From Ralstonia pickettii (GTDB lineage: Bacteria > Pseudomonadota > Gammaproteobacteria > Burkholderiales > Burkholderiaceae), in assembly GCF_000607165.1 (NCBI RefSeq), contig NZ_JFZG01000024.1, positions 963,360-1,027,359 of the forward strand: 64,000 nt of DNA. The letters run 5' to 3'. The notes under the pieces are model-generated. The model saw nothing but the letters and a program-made list of their open reading frames with translations. It did no database searches and was not told the DNA's origin. This document shows positions 8,866-17,171 of this stretch, one piece after another (the first letter of the stretch is position 1; each line of letters begins with the position of its first letter). The position numbers and the translations under genes were made by a program.

Positions 8866-10752
8866 ATGAATTCGCCCCGCGCAGCGCGCCATCCCAAATG
8901 CATCGCCACCGTGTGCCTGTCCGGCACGCTGCCTGAAAAGCTGGAAGCCGCGGCCGCCGCGGGCTTTGACGGTGTCGAGATCTTCGAAAACGACCTGTTG
9001 AATTTCGACGGATCGCCGGCGCGCGTGCGGCAAATGGCGGCGGACCTTGGGCTGGCGATCATGCTGTACCAGCCCTTCCGCGATTTCGAGGCAATGCCCG
9101 GCGAACTGCTCGCACGCAATCTGGCGCGCGCCGAGCGCAAGTTCGACGTGATGGCCGAATTGGGCGTCGACACGGTACTGGTCTGCAGCAACGTGCAGGA
9201 CATCGCCATCGACGACCCGGCGCGCGCGGCAGACGATCTGCGCCAGATGGCGGAAGCAGCGGCACGGCGCGGGCTGCGCGTGGGCTATGAGGCACTGGCC
9301 TGGGGGCGGCACACGCGGACCTGGCGCCAGGCGTGGCAGATCGTGCGGCAGGCTGACCACCCGGCGCTCGGGCTGATTCTCGACAGCTTCCATACGCTGT
9401 CGCTGGGCGACACGCTGGATGGCATTCACGACGTGCCGGCAGACAAGCTCTTCTTCGTGCAATTTGCAGATGCCCCAAAGTTGTCGATGGACGTACTGTC
9501 CTGGAGCCGGCATCACCGTAACTTCCCGGGGCAGGGTGACCTTCCGGTGACGGACTTTGCGCGCGACTTGCTTGCTGCGGGCTATACCGGGCCCTTGTCG
9601 CTCGAAGTCTTCAACGACGAATTCCGCTCTGCACCGGCGCGGCTCACGGCACTGGACGGCATGCGTTCGCTGCGCTGGCTGGAGTCCGAAGCTGGTGGTG
9701 CGGAACTGCCCGCGGCAGCTCAATTTGAAGGCGTGGATTTCCTGGAGTTTGCCGTGGATGCAGCGGCAGGACGGGAACTTGAAACGCGCCTGCGTGCGCT
9801 GGGTTTTATCCTTGCGGGGCACCATCGCTCCAAGGCGGTTGACCTGTATCGGCAAGGTGGCGTCAACGTGATCCTGAACATGGAGCAGGACAGCGCGGCG
9901 TCGGAACACTTTCAGCTGCATGGGCCGTCTGTCTGTGCGATCGGCCTGAAGGTGGACGATGCCGAGCGCGCCATGGCACGCGCACGTGAGCTGTGTGCCC
10001 AGGAGTGGCGCGGGCCCGTGGGGCCGACTGAGCGCAGCATTCCCGCGCTGCGCGCACCCGATGGCACGCTGCTCTATCTGATCGACGATCGCCATGCCGA
10101 TCGCAGCATCTACGAGAGCGATTTTGTCTTGCATCCTGGCATGCAAGACGGTGCAGCAGGTTGGGCATCGATTGACCACGTTGCGCAGGCGCTGCCGGCG
10201 CACCGGCTCGACAGCTTCGTGCTGTTCTACCGGGCCATCTTTGGCATGCACGCCGAAGCTGTACAGGAGATTGCCGACCCGTACGGCCTCGTGAAAAGCC
10301 GGGCGATGGTGAGTCCGGACCGCAACGTGCGGATTCCACTCAACGTATCGGAAAGCGGGCGCACGGCCACGGGCAGGTTCATCACCGCCTACGCGGGCTC
10401 GGGGGTGCATCACATTGCATTCCGCACTGAGCGGCTGTTCGAGACCATTGAGGCCATCGACCGTGGCGCGGCCCGCCTGCAGCACGTTCCCGAGAACTAT
10501 TACGACGACGTTGCCGCCCGGCTTGGTCTGGATGAAGCGCTGCTAAACCGCCTGCATGACGATGGTCTTCTCTACGACCGCGACCCGCACGGCGATTTTC
10601 TGCACGCCTACACCGAGCCCTTTCGCGAGCGCTTCTTCTTCGAGCTTGTCCAGCGCAACGGCTACCTGGGCTACGGCGCAGCAAACGCTGCCGTGCGCAT
10701 GGCTGTGCAGGCACAACTGAGCCGCGGCACCACCACTTCGGCTGACCACTGA
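8866..10752 (+). CDS. quiC: 3-dehydroshikimate dehydratase, fused to HPPD-like domain
   Basis: A 628-residue two-part protein. The N-terminal ~270 residues form a xylose-isomerase-like TIM barrel (TVCLSGTLPEKLEAAAAAGFDGVEIFEND, YEALAWGRH, LILDSFHTL, PLSLEVFND) as in dehydroshikimate dehydratases, which make protocatechuate. The rest resembles 4-hydroxyphenylpyruvate dioxygenase, with VDFLEFAVDA, ASIDHVAQAL, GVHHIAF and FFELVQRNGYLGYG keeping the His-His-Glu pattern. This fusion is the known bacterial QuiC layout, often annotated as a sugar isomerase/HPPD hybrid. The ATG at 8866 (MNSPRAAR) was chosen; an earlier in-frame GTG/ATG at 8818 falls in the promoter region. Context: divergent IclR gene and shikimate transport and oxidation genes. 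Confidence 0.88.
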   Translation: MNSPRAARHPKCIATVCLSGTLPEKLEAAAAAGFDGVEIFENDLLNFDGSPARVRQMAADLGLAIMLYQPFRDFEAMPGELLARNLARAERKFDVMAELGVDTVLVCSNVQDIAIDDPARAADDLRQMAEAAARRGLRVGYEALAWGRHTRTWRQAWQIVRQADHPALGLILDSFHTLSLGDTLDGIHDVPADKLFFVQFADAPKLSMDVLSWSRHHRNFPGQGDLPVTDFARDLLAAGYTGPLSLEVFNDEFRSAPARLTALDGMRSLRWLESEAGGAELPAAAQFEGVDFLEFAVDAAAGRELETRLRALGFILAGHHRSKAVDLYRQGGVNVILNMEQDSAASEHFQLHGPSVCAIGLKVDDAERAMARARELCAQEWRGPVGPTERSIPALRAPDGTLLYLIDDRHADRSIYESDFVLHPGMQDGAAGWASIDHVAQALPAHRLDSFVLFYRAIFGMHAEAVQEIADPYGLVKSRAMVSPDRNVRIPLNVSESGRTATGRFITAYAGSGVHHIAFRTERLFETIEAIDRGAARLQHVPENYYDDVAARLGLDEALLNRLHDDGLLYDRDPHGDFLHAYTEPFRERFFFELVQRNGYLGYGAANAAVRMAVQAQLSRGTTTSADH

Positions 10753-10873
10753 GACACGAGAATTTTTGCGCTCACGGTTGTGCGGCCGTGGGTGCTATCC
10801 ACGCAACACCACGGCTGCGCGTGCGGCCGTCGCACATCCATACCCATCACACCAAAGAGGAGACAAGGGAGCC

Positions 10874-11938
10874 ATGAACAAGACAATGATTGCCGCACTG
10901 GTGCTCGGAGCCACGAGCCTGCCAGCGGCAGCGCAAACCGCAGGCGGTGTCACGCTCTACGGGCTGATCGACACCACCATCCGCTACAGCACGCACGAAA
11001 ATGCGGCGGGCAGCAGCAATCTGCAGATGATGGACGGCGTGCTGACCGGTAGCCGCTGGGGCTTGCGCGGCACGGAAGACCTGGGCGGCGGCACCAAGGC
11101 CATGTTCATCCTGGAATCGGGCTTCTTCCCCGATACCGGCGGCAGCCAGCAGGGCGGGCGCCTGTTCGGACGCACCGCGGTGGTCGGCCTCGAAGGCGAC
11201 TACGGCAAGCTTTACCTCGGTCGGCAATACACGCTGGCGCACGAGGTCTTGTCTTCGTACGAGGCGATGGCGTTTGCCAACAACTCCATCGTTGGCTATC
11301 AGGGCGGCAACTACACCGGCCTGCGCTACGACAACACGGTCAAATACATCAAGTCGTTCGGCGGGCTGCAGCTTGCGGGCGCCTGGACCTTTGGCGAGGC
11401 TGCGGGCAGCTTCAGCAAGAGTTCGGCTGGCGCCGGCTCGATCGTCTACAGCATGGGGTCGGCTGAAGTGGGCGCGGTGTACCAGGTCACGCGCGATGTG
11501 TCATCGGCGTTCTTCGGCGCGGTGCCGGCGGCGCTCGCCAGCAAGCAGACGGTCTGGGGTTTTGGCGGCAAGCTCGATACCTCGATTGCCACGTGGTACC
11601 TGGGCTATACGAACAGCCGCCTCGACGTGGCCGACTACAAGAACCAGGCCGCCTATGTGGGCGCGAAAGTACCGATCTCCGGCGCACTGAGTTTCATCGG
11701 CACCGTGCAGTACGACTGGATGAAGCACCTCGATGCCAGCGGCAAGCGCCTGACCACCGCCGGTATGCTCGACTACGCTCTCAGCAAGCGCACTGACGTC
11801 TACGCCGAAGTTGATTACACCCGCCTGCAAGGCGCCTGGATTGCACTGAACAGCGCGGCCACGTTCAACAACTCGGGCAACACGTATGGCAACAACTCGC
11901 GCCTGGGCGTCATGCTGGGCGTGCGGCACAAGTTCTGA
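10874..11938 (+). CDS. Gram-negative porin (OmpC-like, Betaproteobacterial type)
   Basis: A 354-residue outer-membrane protein. It has a signal peptide (MNKTMIAALVLGATSLPAAAQ), then VTLYGLIDTTIRYSTH, the standard first strand of Burkholderiales general porins, SRWGLRGTEDLGGGTKAMFILESGF, and the terminal aromatic residue in GVRHKF. The ATG at 10874 has GGAG upstream and gives a normal signal peptide; a longer frame from 10766 does not. It lies 121 bases after the dehydratase gene and could supply outer-membrane entry for the acids of this module. It is closed by a terminator. Confidence 0.93.
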   Translation: MNKTMIAALVLGATSLPAAAQTAGGVTLYGLIDTTIRYSTHENAAGSSNLQMMDGVLTGSRWGLRGTEDLGGGTKAMFILESGFFPDTGGSQQGGRLFGRTAVVGLEGDYGKLYLGRQYTLAHEVLSSYEAMAFANNSIVGYQGGNYTGLRYDNTVKYIKSFGGLQLAGAWTFGEAAGSFSKSSAGAGSIVYSMGSAEVGAVYQVTRDVSSAFFGAVPAALASKQTVWGFGGKLDTSIATWYLGYTNSRLDVADYKNQAAYVGAKVPISGALSFIGTVQYDWMKHLDASGKRLTTAGMLDYALSKRTDVYAEVDYTRLQGAWIALNSAATFNNSGNTYGNNSRLGVMLGVRHKF

Positions 11939-11951
11939 TCGCTTTGATCAT

Positions 11952-11985
11952 GAAAAAGCCCGCCAGAGCCTCGGCGGGCTTTTTC
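11952..11985. terminator. Bidirectional rho-independent terminator after the porin gene
   Basis: The inverted repeat GAAAAAGCCCGCC / GGCGGGCTTTTTC has an 8-base loop. It can terminate both the porin gene and the converging dadA-like gene. Confidence 0.9.
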
Positions 11986-11996
11986 CTTTGTTGCGA

Positions 11997-13250
11997 TCAA
12001 TGCACCGGGCAGTCGCGCGCGATCACGTCACCCACCATTGCGGCGGTGGCGCCGGATAGCGTCCAGCCGAGATGTCCGTGGCCTGTGTTGTAGAACACGC
12101 GCCCATGCCGCCCACGGCCGACGCGCGGCATCATGTCCGGCATCATCGGGCGCAAGCCCGCCCACGGCACCACGCGCGACGTGCCAATCGCAAAGTTGCG
12201 GCGCGTCCAGGCCACCAGGGGTTCGATGCGATCCGCGCGGATATCGCGGTTGTAACCGTTGAACTCGGCCGTGCCGGCCACGCGGAAGCGGCCGGTGCCA
12301 AGTCGGCTGGTCACGATCTTCGCGCTCTCATCGAGCAGGCTGACCCACGGCGCGCCTTGCATGCTGGCTTCATCGTCCAGGTGCACCGTGATGGAATACC
12401 CCTTGACCGGATACACGTTGATGCGATCGCCAACCATTTGTGCGATATGCCGGCTGCCCACGCCCGCGCACACGACCATCGCGTCGGCGGCAAGGTCCTG
12501 CACGACGTTCGCCTCTCTGGTGGAAAGGCGGTCATCCAGCGTGGTTTGCAGCAGGAGACGAACGCCGTGCTCTGTGGTTTGCACATCGCGCACGTCCACA
12601 CCTTGCAGGAAGCGCACGCCGCGCTTTTCGCAGGCCTGCGCGAGGCCGCGCGTGAACTTGTGGATGTCGCCGGTGGCGTCGGACTCGGTGAAATAACCGC
12701 CGTAGTAGTTGCCCCGCAGTGTGGGCTCGATGGCGGCAATGTCTTCCGGGCTCACGGCGTGGCGCTCAAGCCCCCCGGCGATGAGCAGGGCGTTGGCCTT
12801 GCCTGCGGCCGCAAAGCTCGCCTTGTCGTGATAGACGTGCAGAATGCCGCGCTTCTGCAGGTCGAAATCGATCTGCTCCCGTTCGGCCATCGCAAACAGA
12901 TGCTTGCGGGCCTCGATGGCCATGCGCGTGGTTTCGATAGTGTTGCGGCGGTAGTGCGCGATGCTGGCCACGAACTCGCCGATCCACGAATACTTATGCC
13001 AGGACGGCTTGGGATTGAGCAGGAGCGGGGCGTCGTTGCGCAGCATCCATTTGATGCCCTTGAGCAGCGTGCCGGTGCTGTTCCAGACTTCAGCGTTGCT
13101 GGCGGAAAGCTGCCCGCCGTTGGCGAACGAGGTTTCCATGGCCGGATACAAGTGGCGGTCGAGCACCGTGACCTGATAGCCGAGTTGCGAGAGCGTGTAA
13201 GCAGTGGTGACGCCGGATATACCGGCGCCGACGATGACGATGTGCGTCAT
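11997..13250 (-). CDS. DadA-type FAD amino-acid dehydrogenase/oxidase under a glycine riboswitch
   Basis: A 417-residue FAD-dependent oxidoreductase. The N-terminal dinucleotide motif is IVIVGAGISGVTTAYTLSQLG, followed by the DadA hallmark FANGGQLSASNAEVWN. Near the C-terminus are PWAGLRPMMPDMMPRVGRG and YNTGHGHLGWTLSGATA, which close the FAD site. The family deaminates D-amino acids (mainly D-alanine) to keto acids with electrons passing to the respiratory chain. The leader holds a tandem glycine riboswitch, so glycine itself or a glycine-linked substrate is likely. TAGGGA lies just before the ATG. Whether it is a true D-amino acid dehydrogenase or a glycine-oxidising relative is not settled by sequence. 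Confidence 0.9.
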   Translation of the reverse strand: MTHIVIVGAGISGVTTAYTLSQLGYQVTVLDRHLYPAMETSFANGGQLSASNAEVWNSTGTLLKGIKWMLRNDAPLLLNPKPSWHKYSWIGEFVASIAHYRRNTIETTRMAIEARKHLFAMAEREQIDFDLQKRGILHVYHDKASFAAAGKANALLIAGGLERHAVSPEDIAAIEPTLRGNYYGGYFTESDATGDIHKFTRGLAQACEKRGVRFLQGVDVRDVQTTEHGVRLLLQTTLDDRLSTREANVVQDLAADAMVVCAGVGSRHIAQMVGDRINVYPVKGYSITVHLDDEASMQGAPWVSLLDESAKIVTSRLGTGRFRVAGTAEFNGYNRDIRADRIEPLVAWTRRNFAIGTSRVVPWAGLRPMMPDMMPRVGRGRHGRVFYNTGHGHLGWTLSGATAAMVGDVIARDCPVH

Positions 13251-13299
13251 GGCGGTCCCTATGGAGTGATGTCATGACCGGACGATCCGGTCGGCTCAC

Positions 13300-13497
13300 C
13301 CCATCTGTCTTGGGACCTGAGAGCTTGGGCGCCAGCAGCGGTGGCGCCTTCCCCTTCGGTGGGCGCACGCGTGCACGCCTCTCTCCAGATTCGCAGTCGA
13401 CGCCACAGTCCTTTTGCCTGAGAGTTTCCGGGGTGGTTGCTCCATCGGCGCCGGGCGTTGTGCGTGTGTGCGTTGAGCCCGGTCTCTCCTGCGGCGT
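13300..13497 (-). ncRNA. Tandem glycine riboswitch in the dadA-like leader
   Basis: Read on the minus strand, two aptamers follow each other. The first has GCAGGAGAGACCGGG near 13495, a P3 arm, then AAACTCTCAGGCAAAAGGACTG ending near 13400. The second starts with CTGGAGAGAGGCG, has CACCGAAGGGG in its middle arm and ends with GCTCTCAGGTCCCAAGACAGATGGGG near 13300. GGAGAG paired with CTCTCAGGnnnAAGGACWG is the glycine riboswitch signature, seen twice with a short linker as in cooperative tandem forms. A small hairpin (GACCGGA/TCCGGTC, 13275-13289) lies between aptamer 2 and the gene without a T tract, which suggests translational rather than terminator control. Confidence 0.92.
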
Positions 13498-13565
13498 GTT
13501 GCAGCTGTCGTTGGTGCGTCAGCCGCGCCTGCGTGCTGCCGGTGTGGGCAGCGGGACGGAGTGTG

Positions 13566-14357
13566 TCACGGGTTGTGACGTTCGGCAAGTCGGGCTGTCC
13601 CGGGGGCAACGGATGGCGTGTCGTCCTTCAGGTCCACGCCACTGCGGCCGAGCGCCAGCGCGCCTTTGAGCAGGAACACCAGCCGGGTCGCTGCCTGGTC
13701 ATAGGTCAGGCCGGCCGGCCGAACATTCGAGATGCAGTTACGCTGCGCATCGGAGCACCCAACGCGCGGCGCGTAGGTCAGGTAAATGCCTAGGCTGTCT
13801 GGCGAACTCAACCCGGGCCGCTCACCGATCAGCATCACCACCTGCCGCGCGCCAAGCAGCGAACCGATCTCATCGCCCAGCGCCACACGAGACTGCGCGG
13901 CGATGACCACGGGGCCGATCGACCAGTCGCGCGGCAGACGCTCGCGCACGCAGCACAGGAGCGGCACGCCGTGGCTTTGCGCCGCCAATGCGGAAAGCCC
14001 GTCAGCAATCACAAAGACAACGTCGAAGGGTTGCGCTGGCCGCAACGCGCCGAGTTTTGCGCGGCTGGCATCGTCAAGCCGGCGGCCAAGATCGGGACGG
14101 CGCAGATACTGGGCGCGATCGGCTGCCGCGCTGTGCACGGTCAACGCCGTGAAGCCCGCCTGTTCAAGCGCGGCCGCCACTGCAGCGATATCGAGCGGCA
14201 AGTGCACGGCATCGCGCGCCTGGGCATGCGCCACGCCAAACGCGAGCACGGCGTCGGTCGTCTGGCTGTTGCCGGCGCGGCCCAACGCAATACGTGCGTC
14301 GGTGAAGGCGCGCAGGTGTGTCCACGGATTCGGCTGAACGAGCGTGTGTTTCGGCAT
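13566..14357 (-). CDS. eutC: Ethanolamine ammonia-lyase small subunit
   Basis: A 263-residue subunit that binds adenosylcobalamin with EutB and helps split ethanolamine into acetaldehyde and ammonia. Recognisable stretches are ARIALGRAGNSQTTDAVLAFGVAHAQARDAVH near the N-terminus, DVVFVIADGLSALA, GPVVIAAQSRVALGDEIGSLLGARQVVMLIGERPGLSSPDSLGIYLTY and CISNVRPAGLTYDQAA. The ATG at 14357 was chosen because its MPKHTLVQPNPW start fits the family. A longer open frame to 14471 overlaps eutB and looks like read-in. It lies 20 bases after eutB. No microcompartment genes are present, as is usual for the short Betaproteobacterial eut operons. Confidence 0.93.
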   Translation of the reverse strand: MPKHTLVQPNPWTHLRAFTDARIALGRAGNSQTTDAVLAFGVAHAQARDAVHLPLDIAAVAAALEQAGFTALTVHSAAADRAQYLRRPDLGRRLDDASRAKLGALRPAQPFDVVFVIADGLSALAAQSHGVPLLCCVRERLPRDWSIGPVVIAAQSRVALGDEIGSLLGARQVVMLIGERPGLSSPDSLGIYLTYAPRVGCSDAQRNCISNVRPAGLTYDQAATRLVFLLKGALALGRSGVDLKDDTPSVAPGTARLAERHNP

Positions 14358-14377
14358 GTGCGGATATCCAAAGGGGT

Positions 14378-15760
14378 TCACAGCGCGTGGGCCAACTGCA
14401 GCAGCGGCTGCCGCGCCGTGGCGTCTTGCAGGCGCCCAGCGGTGTCGACAATACCCATGCTTTGCAGCCACGCCTCAAACTCCGGCGCCGGCCGCAGGCC
14501 CAGCGTGTCGCGCAGATAGAGTGCGTCATGAAACGACGTGCTCTGGTAGTTCAGCATGATGTCGTCGGCGCCCGGCACGCCCATGATGAAGTGGATGCCG
14601 GCCACGCCAAACAGGGTGAGCAGCGTATCCATGTCGTCCTGATCGGCTTCGGCGTGGTTGGTGTAGCAGACGTCGCAGCCCATGGGCAGGCCCATCAGCT
14701 TGCCGCAGAAGTGGTCTTCCAGCCCGGCGCGGATGATCTGCTTGCCGTCGTAGAGATACTCCGGCCCGATAAAACCGACCACCGTGTTGACCAGCAACGG
14801 CGAGAACGCCCGCGCCACCGCATAAGCACGCGCCTCCATGGTTTGCTGATCGACGCCGTGATGCGCATTGGCCGACAACGCGCTGCCCTGGCCGGTCTCG
14901 AAATACATCACGTTATTGCCGACCGTACCGCGCTCAAGGGCCTGCGCGGCGTCATGCGCCTCGGCCAGCAAGGCAAGACTGATGCCGAATCCCGCGTTGG
15001 CCTGTTCGCTGCCCGCCACCGACTGAAATACCAAGTCCACCGGCGCGCCCTGGTCAATGGCGCGCAGTGTGTTCGTCACGTGGGTCAGCACGCACGACTG
15101 CGTGGGAATGGCGTAACGATTGCGCAGTTCATCGACCAATTGCAGCAGCGAGACGATCGCGCCGAGATTATCGCCCGCAGGGTTGATGCCGATGGTCGCA
15201 TCGCCGCAGCCATAGAGCAGGCCATCGATGATCGACGCGGCAATACCTTTGGGGTCGTCCGTCGGGTGGTTGGGTTGGAGCCGGACCGACAACCGGCCGG
15301 GCAGCCCGATGGTGTTGCGAAAGCGCGTGACCACGCGGCACTTGCGGGCGACGGCGATCAGATCCTGATTGCGCATCAGCTTGCTGACCGCGGCAGCCAT
15401 TTCGGGCGTGATACCGGGCGCGACGTTTGCCAGTGTCTGGCTGTCCGTCTCATGCAGGAGCAGCCAGTTACGAAATTCGCCCACCGTCAGCGAGGCAATC
15501 GGCTGAAAGGCCTGCACGTCGTGCCGATCAAGAATCAGGCGCGTGACCTCGTCTTTCTCATAGGGCACCAGCGCTTCGTTAAGGAACGCCGACAGCGGCA
15601 CGTCTGCCAGCGCCATGCGCGCGGCCATGCGTTCGCCTTCGCTGGCAGCGGCCAGGCCCGCCAGATAGTCGCCGGAACGCGCCGGGCTGGCTTTGGCCAG
15701 GAGCGTCTTGAGATCGTTGAACACATAGCGCTGCGCGCCAATGGTCTGAGCGAAGTGCAT
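14378..15760 (-). CDS. eutB: Ethanolamine ammonia-lyase large subunit
   Basis: A 460-residue catalytic subunit. Strongly conserved stretches are LLAKASPARSGDYLAGLAAAS, NTIGLPGRLSVRLQPNHP, GDATIGINPAGDN, PTQSCVLTHVTNT, YFETGQGSALSANAHHG and VNTVVGFIGPEYLYDGKQIIRAGLEDHF, then MGCDVCYTNHAEADQ. The frame is open to a TTG at 15784, but the ATG at 15760 matches the N-terminus of known EutB proteins. It is paired with eutC. A divergent chrA starts 126 bases away, and no EutR-type activator is visible in the window. Confidence 0.95.
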   Translation of the reverse strand: MHFAQTIGAQRYVFNDLKTLLAKASPARSGDYLAGLAAASEGERMAARMALADVPLSAFLNEALVPYEKDEVTRLILDRHDVQAFQPIASLTVGEFRNWLLLHETDSQTLANVAPGITPEMAAAVSKLMRNQDLIAVARKCRVVTRFRNTIGLPGRLSVRLQPNHPTDDPKGIAASIIDGLLYGCGDATIGINPAGDNLGAIVSLLQLVDELRNRYAIPTQSCVLTHVTNTLRAIDQGAPVDLVFQSVAGSEQANAGFGISLALLAEAHDAAQALERGTVGNNVMYFETGQGSALSANAHHGVDQQTMEARAYAVARAFSPLLVNTVVGFIGPEYLYDGKQIIRAGLEDHFCGKLMGLPMGCDVCYTNHAEADQDDMDTLLTLFGVAGIHFIMGVPGADDIMLNYQSTSFHDALYLRDTLGLRPAPEFEAWLQSMGIVDTAGRLQDATARQPLLQLAHAL

Positions 15761-15885
15761 GATGGGATACGCGGAAGAGTCCAATGACGGTGACGGCGGT
15801 GTCTATCCTGCCACTTTAGTTGCCTTACATGCCACGACGGCAATGTTCTAATACGCGTTTCCCAAACATCGATCTCTCCCCGCCA

Positions 15886-17121
15886 ATGACCGCATCCGCC
15901 ACACCGTCCCGCACACATCAAGCGGGCTCTGCCATGGAAGTGCTGGCGGTCTTTCTCAAGCTGGGTCTCACCAGTTTCGGTGGGCCGGTGGCACATATCG
16001 GCTACTTCCGGCGCGAGTTCGTGGAGCGCCGCCGCTGGCTGGACGACGCAACGTTCACGGACCTCGTGGGCCTGTGCCAGTTTCTTCCCGGGCCTGCCAG
16101 CAGCCAGGTGGGATTCTCCGTCGGGCTGCTTCGGGCCGGATGGCGCGGCGGGTTGGCGGCATGGTGTGGCTTTACGCTGCCTTCCGTCTTGTTGCTGCTG
16201 GCCTTTGCGATGCTCGCGCCGAGCTTGGGCGGCCCGATTGGCGCGGGCCTGATCCACGGTTTGAAGCTGGTTGCCGTTGCGGTAGTGGCACAGGCCGTGT
16301 GGGACATGGCACGCAAGCTCTGTCCTGACTGGCAGCGCGCAGGTATCGCGCTGATCAGCATCGCCGTGCTCAGCGCGTTGACAACCGTATACGCGCAACT
16401 GGTCGTGATCGTGCTCGGCGCCATGCTCGGGCTGGCGTTGTGCAGATCGTCCCGTCAGGCGAGTGGTGGTCCGAGGGCGGAGCAGGGGGCTGCATTCCGC
16501 GTGTCCCACGTGGCGAGCATCGTCTGCATGGTCCTGTTCTGCGCGCTGCTGTTCGGGCTTCCTGTCGCGACGGATCTCCATCCGTGGATGCCCGCCAAGG
16601 TGTTCGACGCTTTCTATCGTTCGGGCGCGTTGGTATTTGGGGGCGGGCACGTCGTGCTGCCCCTGCTGGAGCAGCAGACTGTTGCGACTGGCTGGGTCGC
16701 GTCGAACGATTTTCTGGCTGGCTATGGTGCCGCGCAAGCCGTGCCGGGGCCGCTATTTACCTTCGCCGCTTTCCTCGGCTGGACGATCGGCCCGGGGCTG
16801 AATCACTGGGCCGGGGCTGCGCTTGCCACGGTGGGCATTTTTCTGCCGGGCCTGCTGCTGGTCATTGCCGCGCTGCCTTACTGGCAGGCGTTGCGCGCTC
16901 GCCCCTCCATGGCAGCGTTGCTGGCAGGTGTGAATGCCGCGGTGGTCGGGTTGCTGGCGTTTGCGCTTTACTCGCCGGTCTGGACGAGCGCCGTGCGGTC
17001 ATGGCTTGATTTCGCTGTCGCGGCGATTGCGTTTCTGCTGCTGACGCGATGGAAAACGCCACCGCTGATTGTGGTGGCGTTTTGTGCGGCGGCGGGCGTT
17101 GCCGCAGCCGTGCTGGGTTGA
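15886..17121 (+). CDS. chrA: Chromate transporter, two-domain ChrA family
   Basis: A 411-residue inner-membrane protein made of two repeated CHR domains. The first begins FLKLGLTSFGGPVAHIGYFRREFV, with CQFLPGPASSQVGFSVG. The second repeats the pattern with RSGALVFGGGHVVLPLLEQ and GAAQAVPGPLFTFAAFLGW. Long-chain ChrA proteins export chromate or take up related anions. The ATG at 15886 (MTASATPS) was preferred over 15820, which adds an unlikely charged tail. No chrB regulator is next to it, so a chromate-resistance role is an inference from the family. Confidence 0.93.
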   Translation: MTASATPSRTHQAGSAMEVLAVFLKLGLTSFGGPVAHIGYFRREFVERRRWLDDATFTDLVGLCQFLPGPASSQVGFSVGLLRAGWRGGLAAWCGFTLPSVLLLLAFAMLAPSLGGPIGAGLIHGLKLVAVAVVAQAVWDMARKLCPDWQRAGIALISIAVLSALTTVYAQLVVIVLGAMLGLALCRSSRQASGGPRAEQGAAFRVSHVASIVCMVLFCALLFGLPVATDLHPWMPAKVFDAFYRSGALVFGGGHVVLPLLEQQTVATGWVASNDFLAGYGAAQAVPGPLFTFAAFLGWTIGPGLNHWAGAALATVGIFLPGLLLVIAALPYWQALRARPSMAALLAGVNAAVVGLLAFALYSPVWTSAVRSWLDFAVAAIAFLLLTRWKTPPLIVVAFCAAAGVAAAVLG

Positions 17122-17171
17122 ATCGCGCTCTCCCTACGAGCGGCAACCGGTAGCTGCGCAAAGGCAGCGGG

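Noticed and set aside
8848..10485. 545-codon minus-strand open frame opposite the dehydratase gene
   Set aside because: It is the antisense of a clearly coding gene, has no family pattern, is rich in Arg/His/Gln as expected from reversed GC-rich codons, and lacks a ribosome site.
13274..13291. Hairpin between glycine riboswitch and dadA as a rho-independent terminator
   Set aside because: It has no following T tract on the minus strand and lies too near the start codon; a translational role is more plausible.
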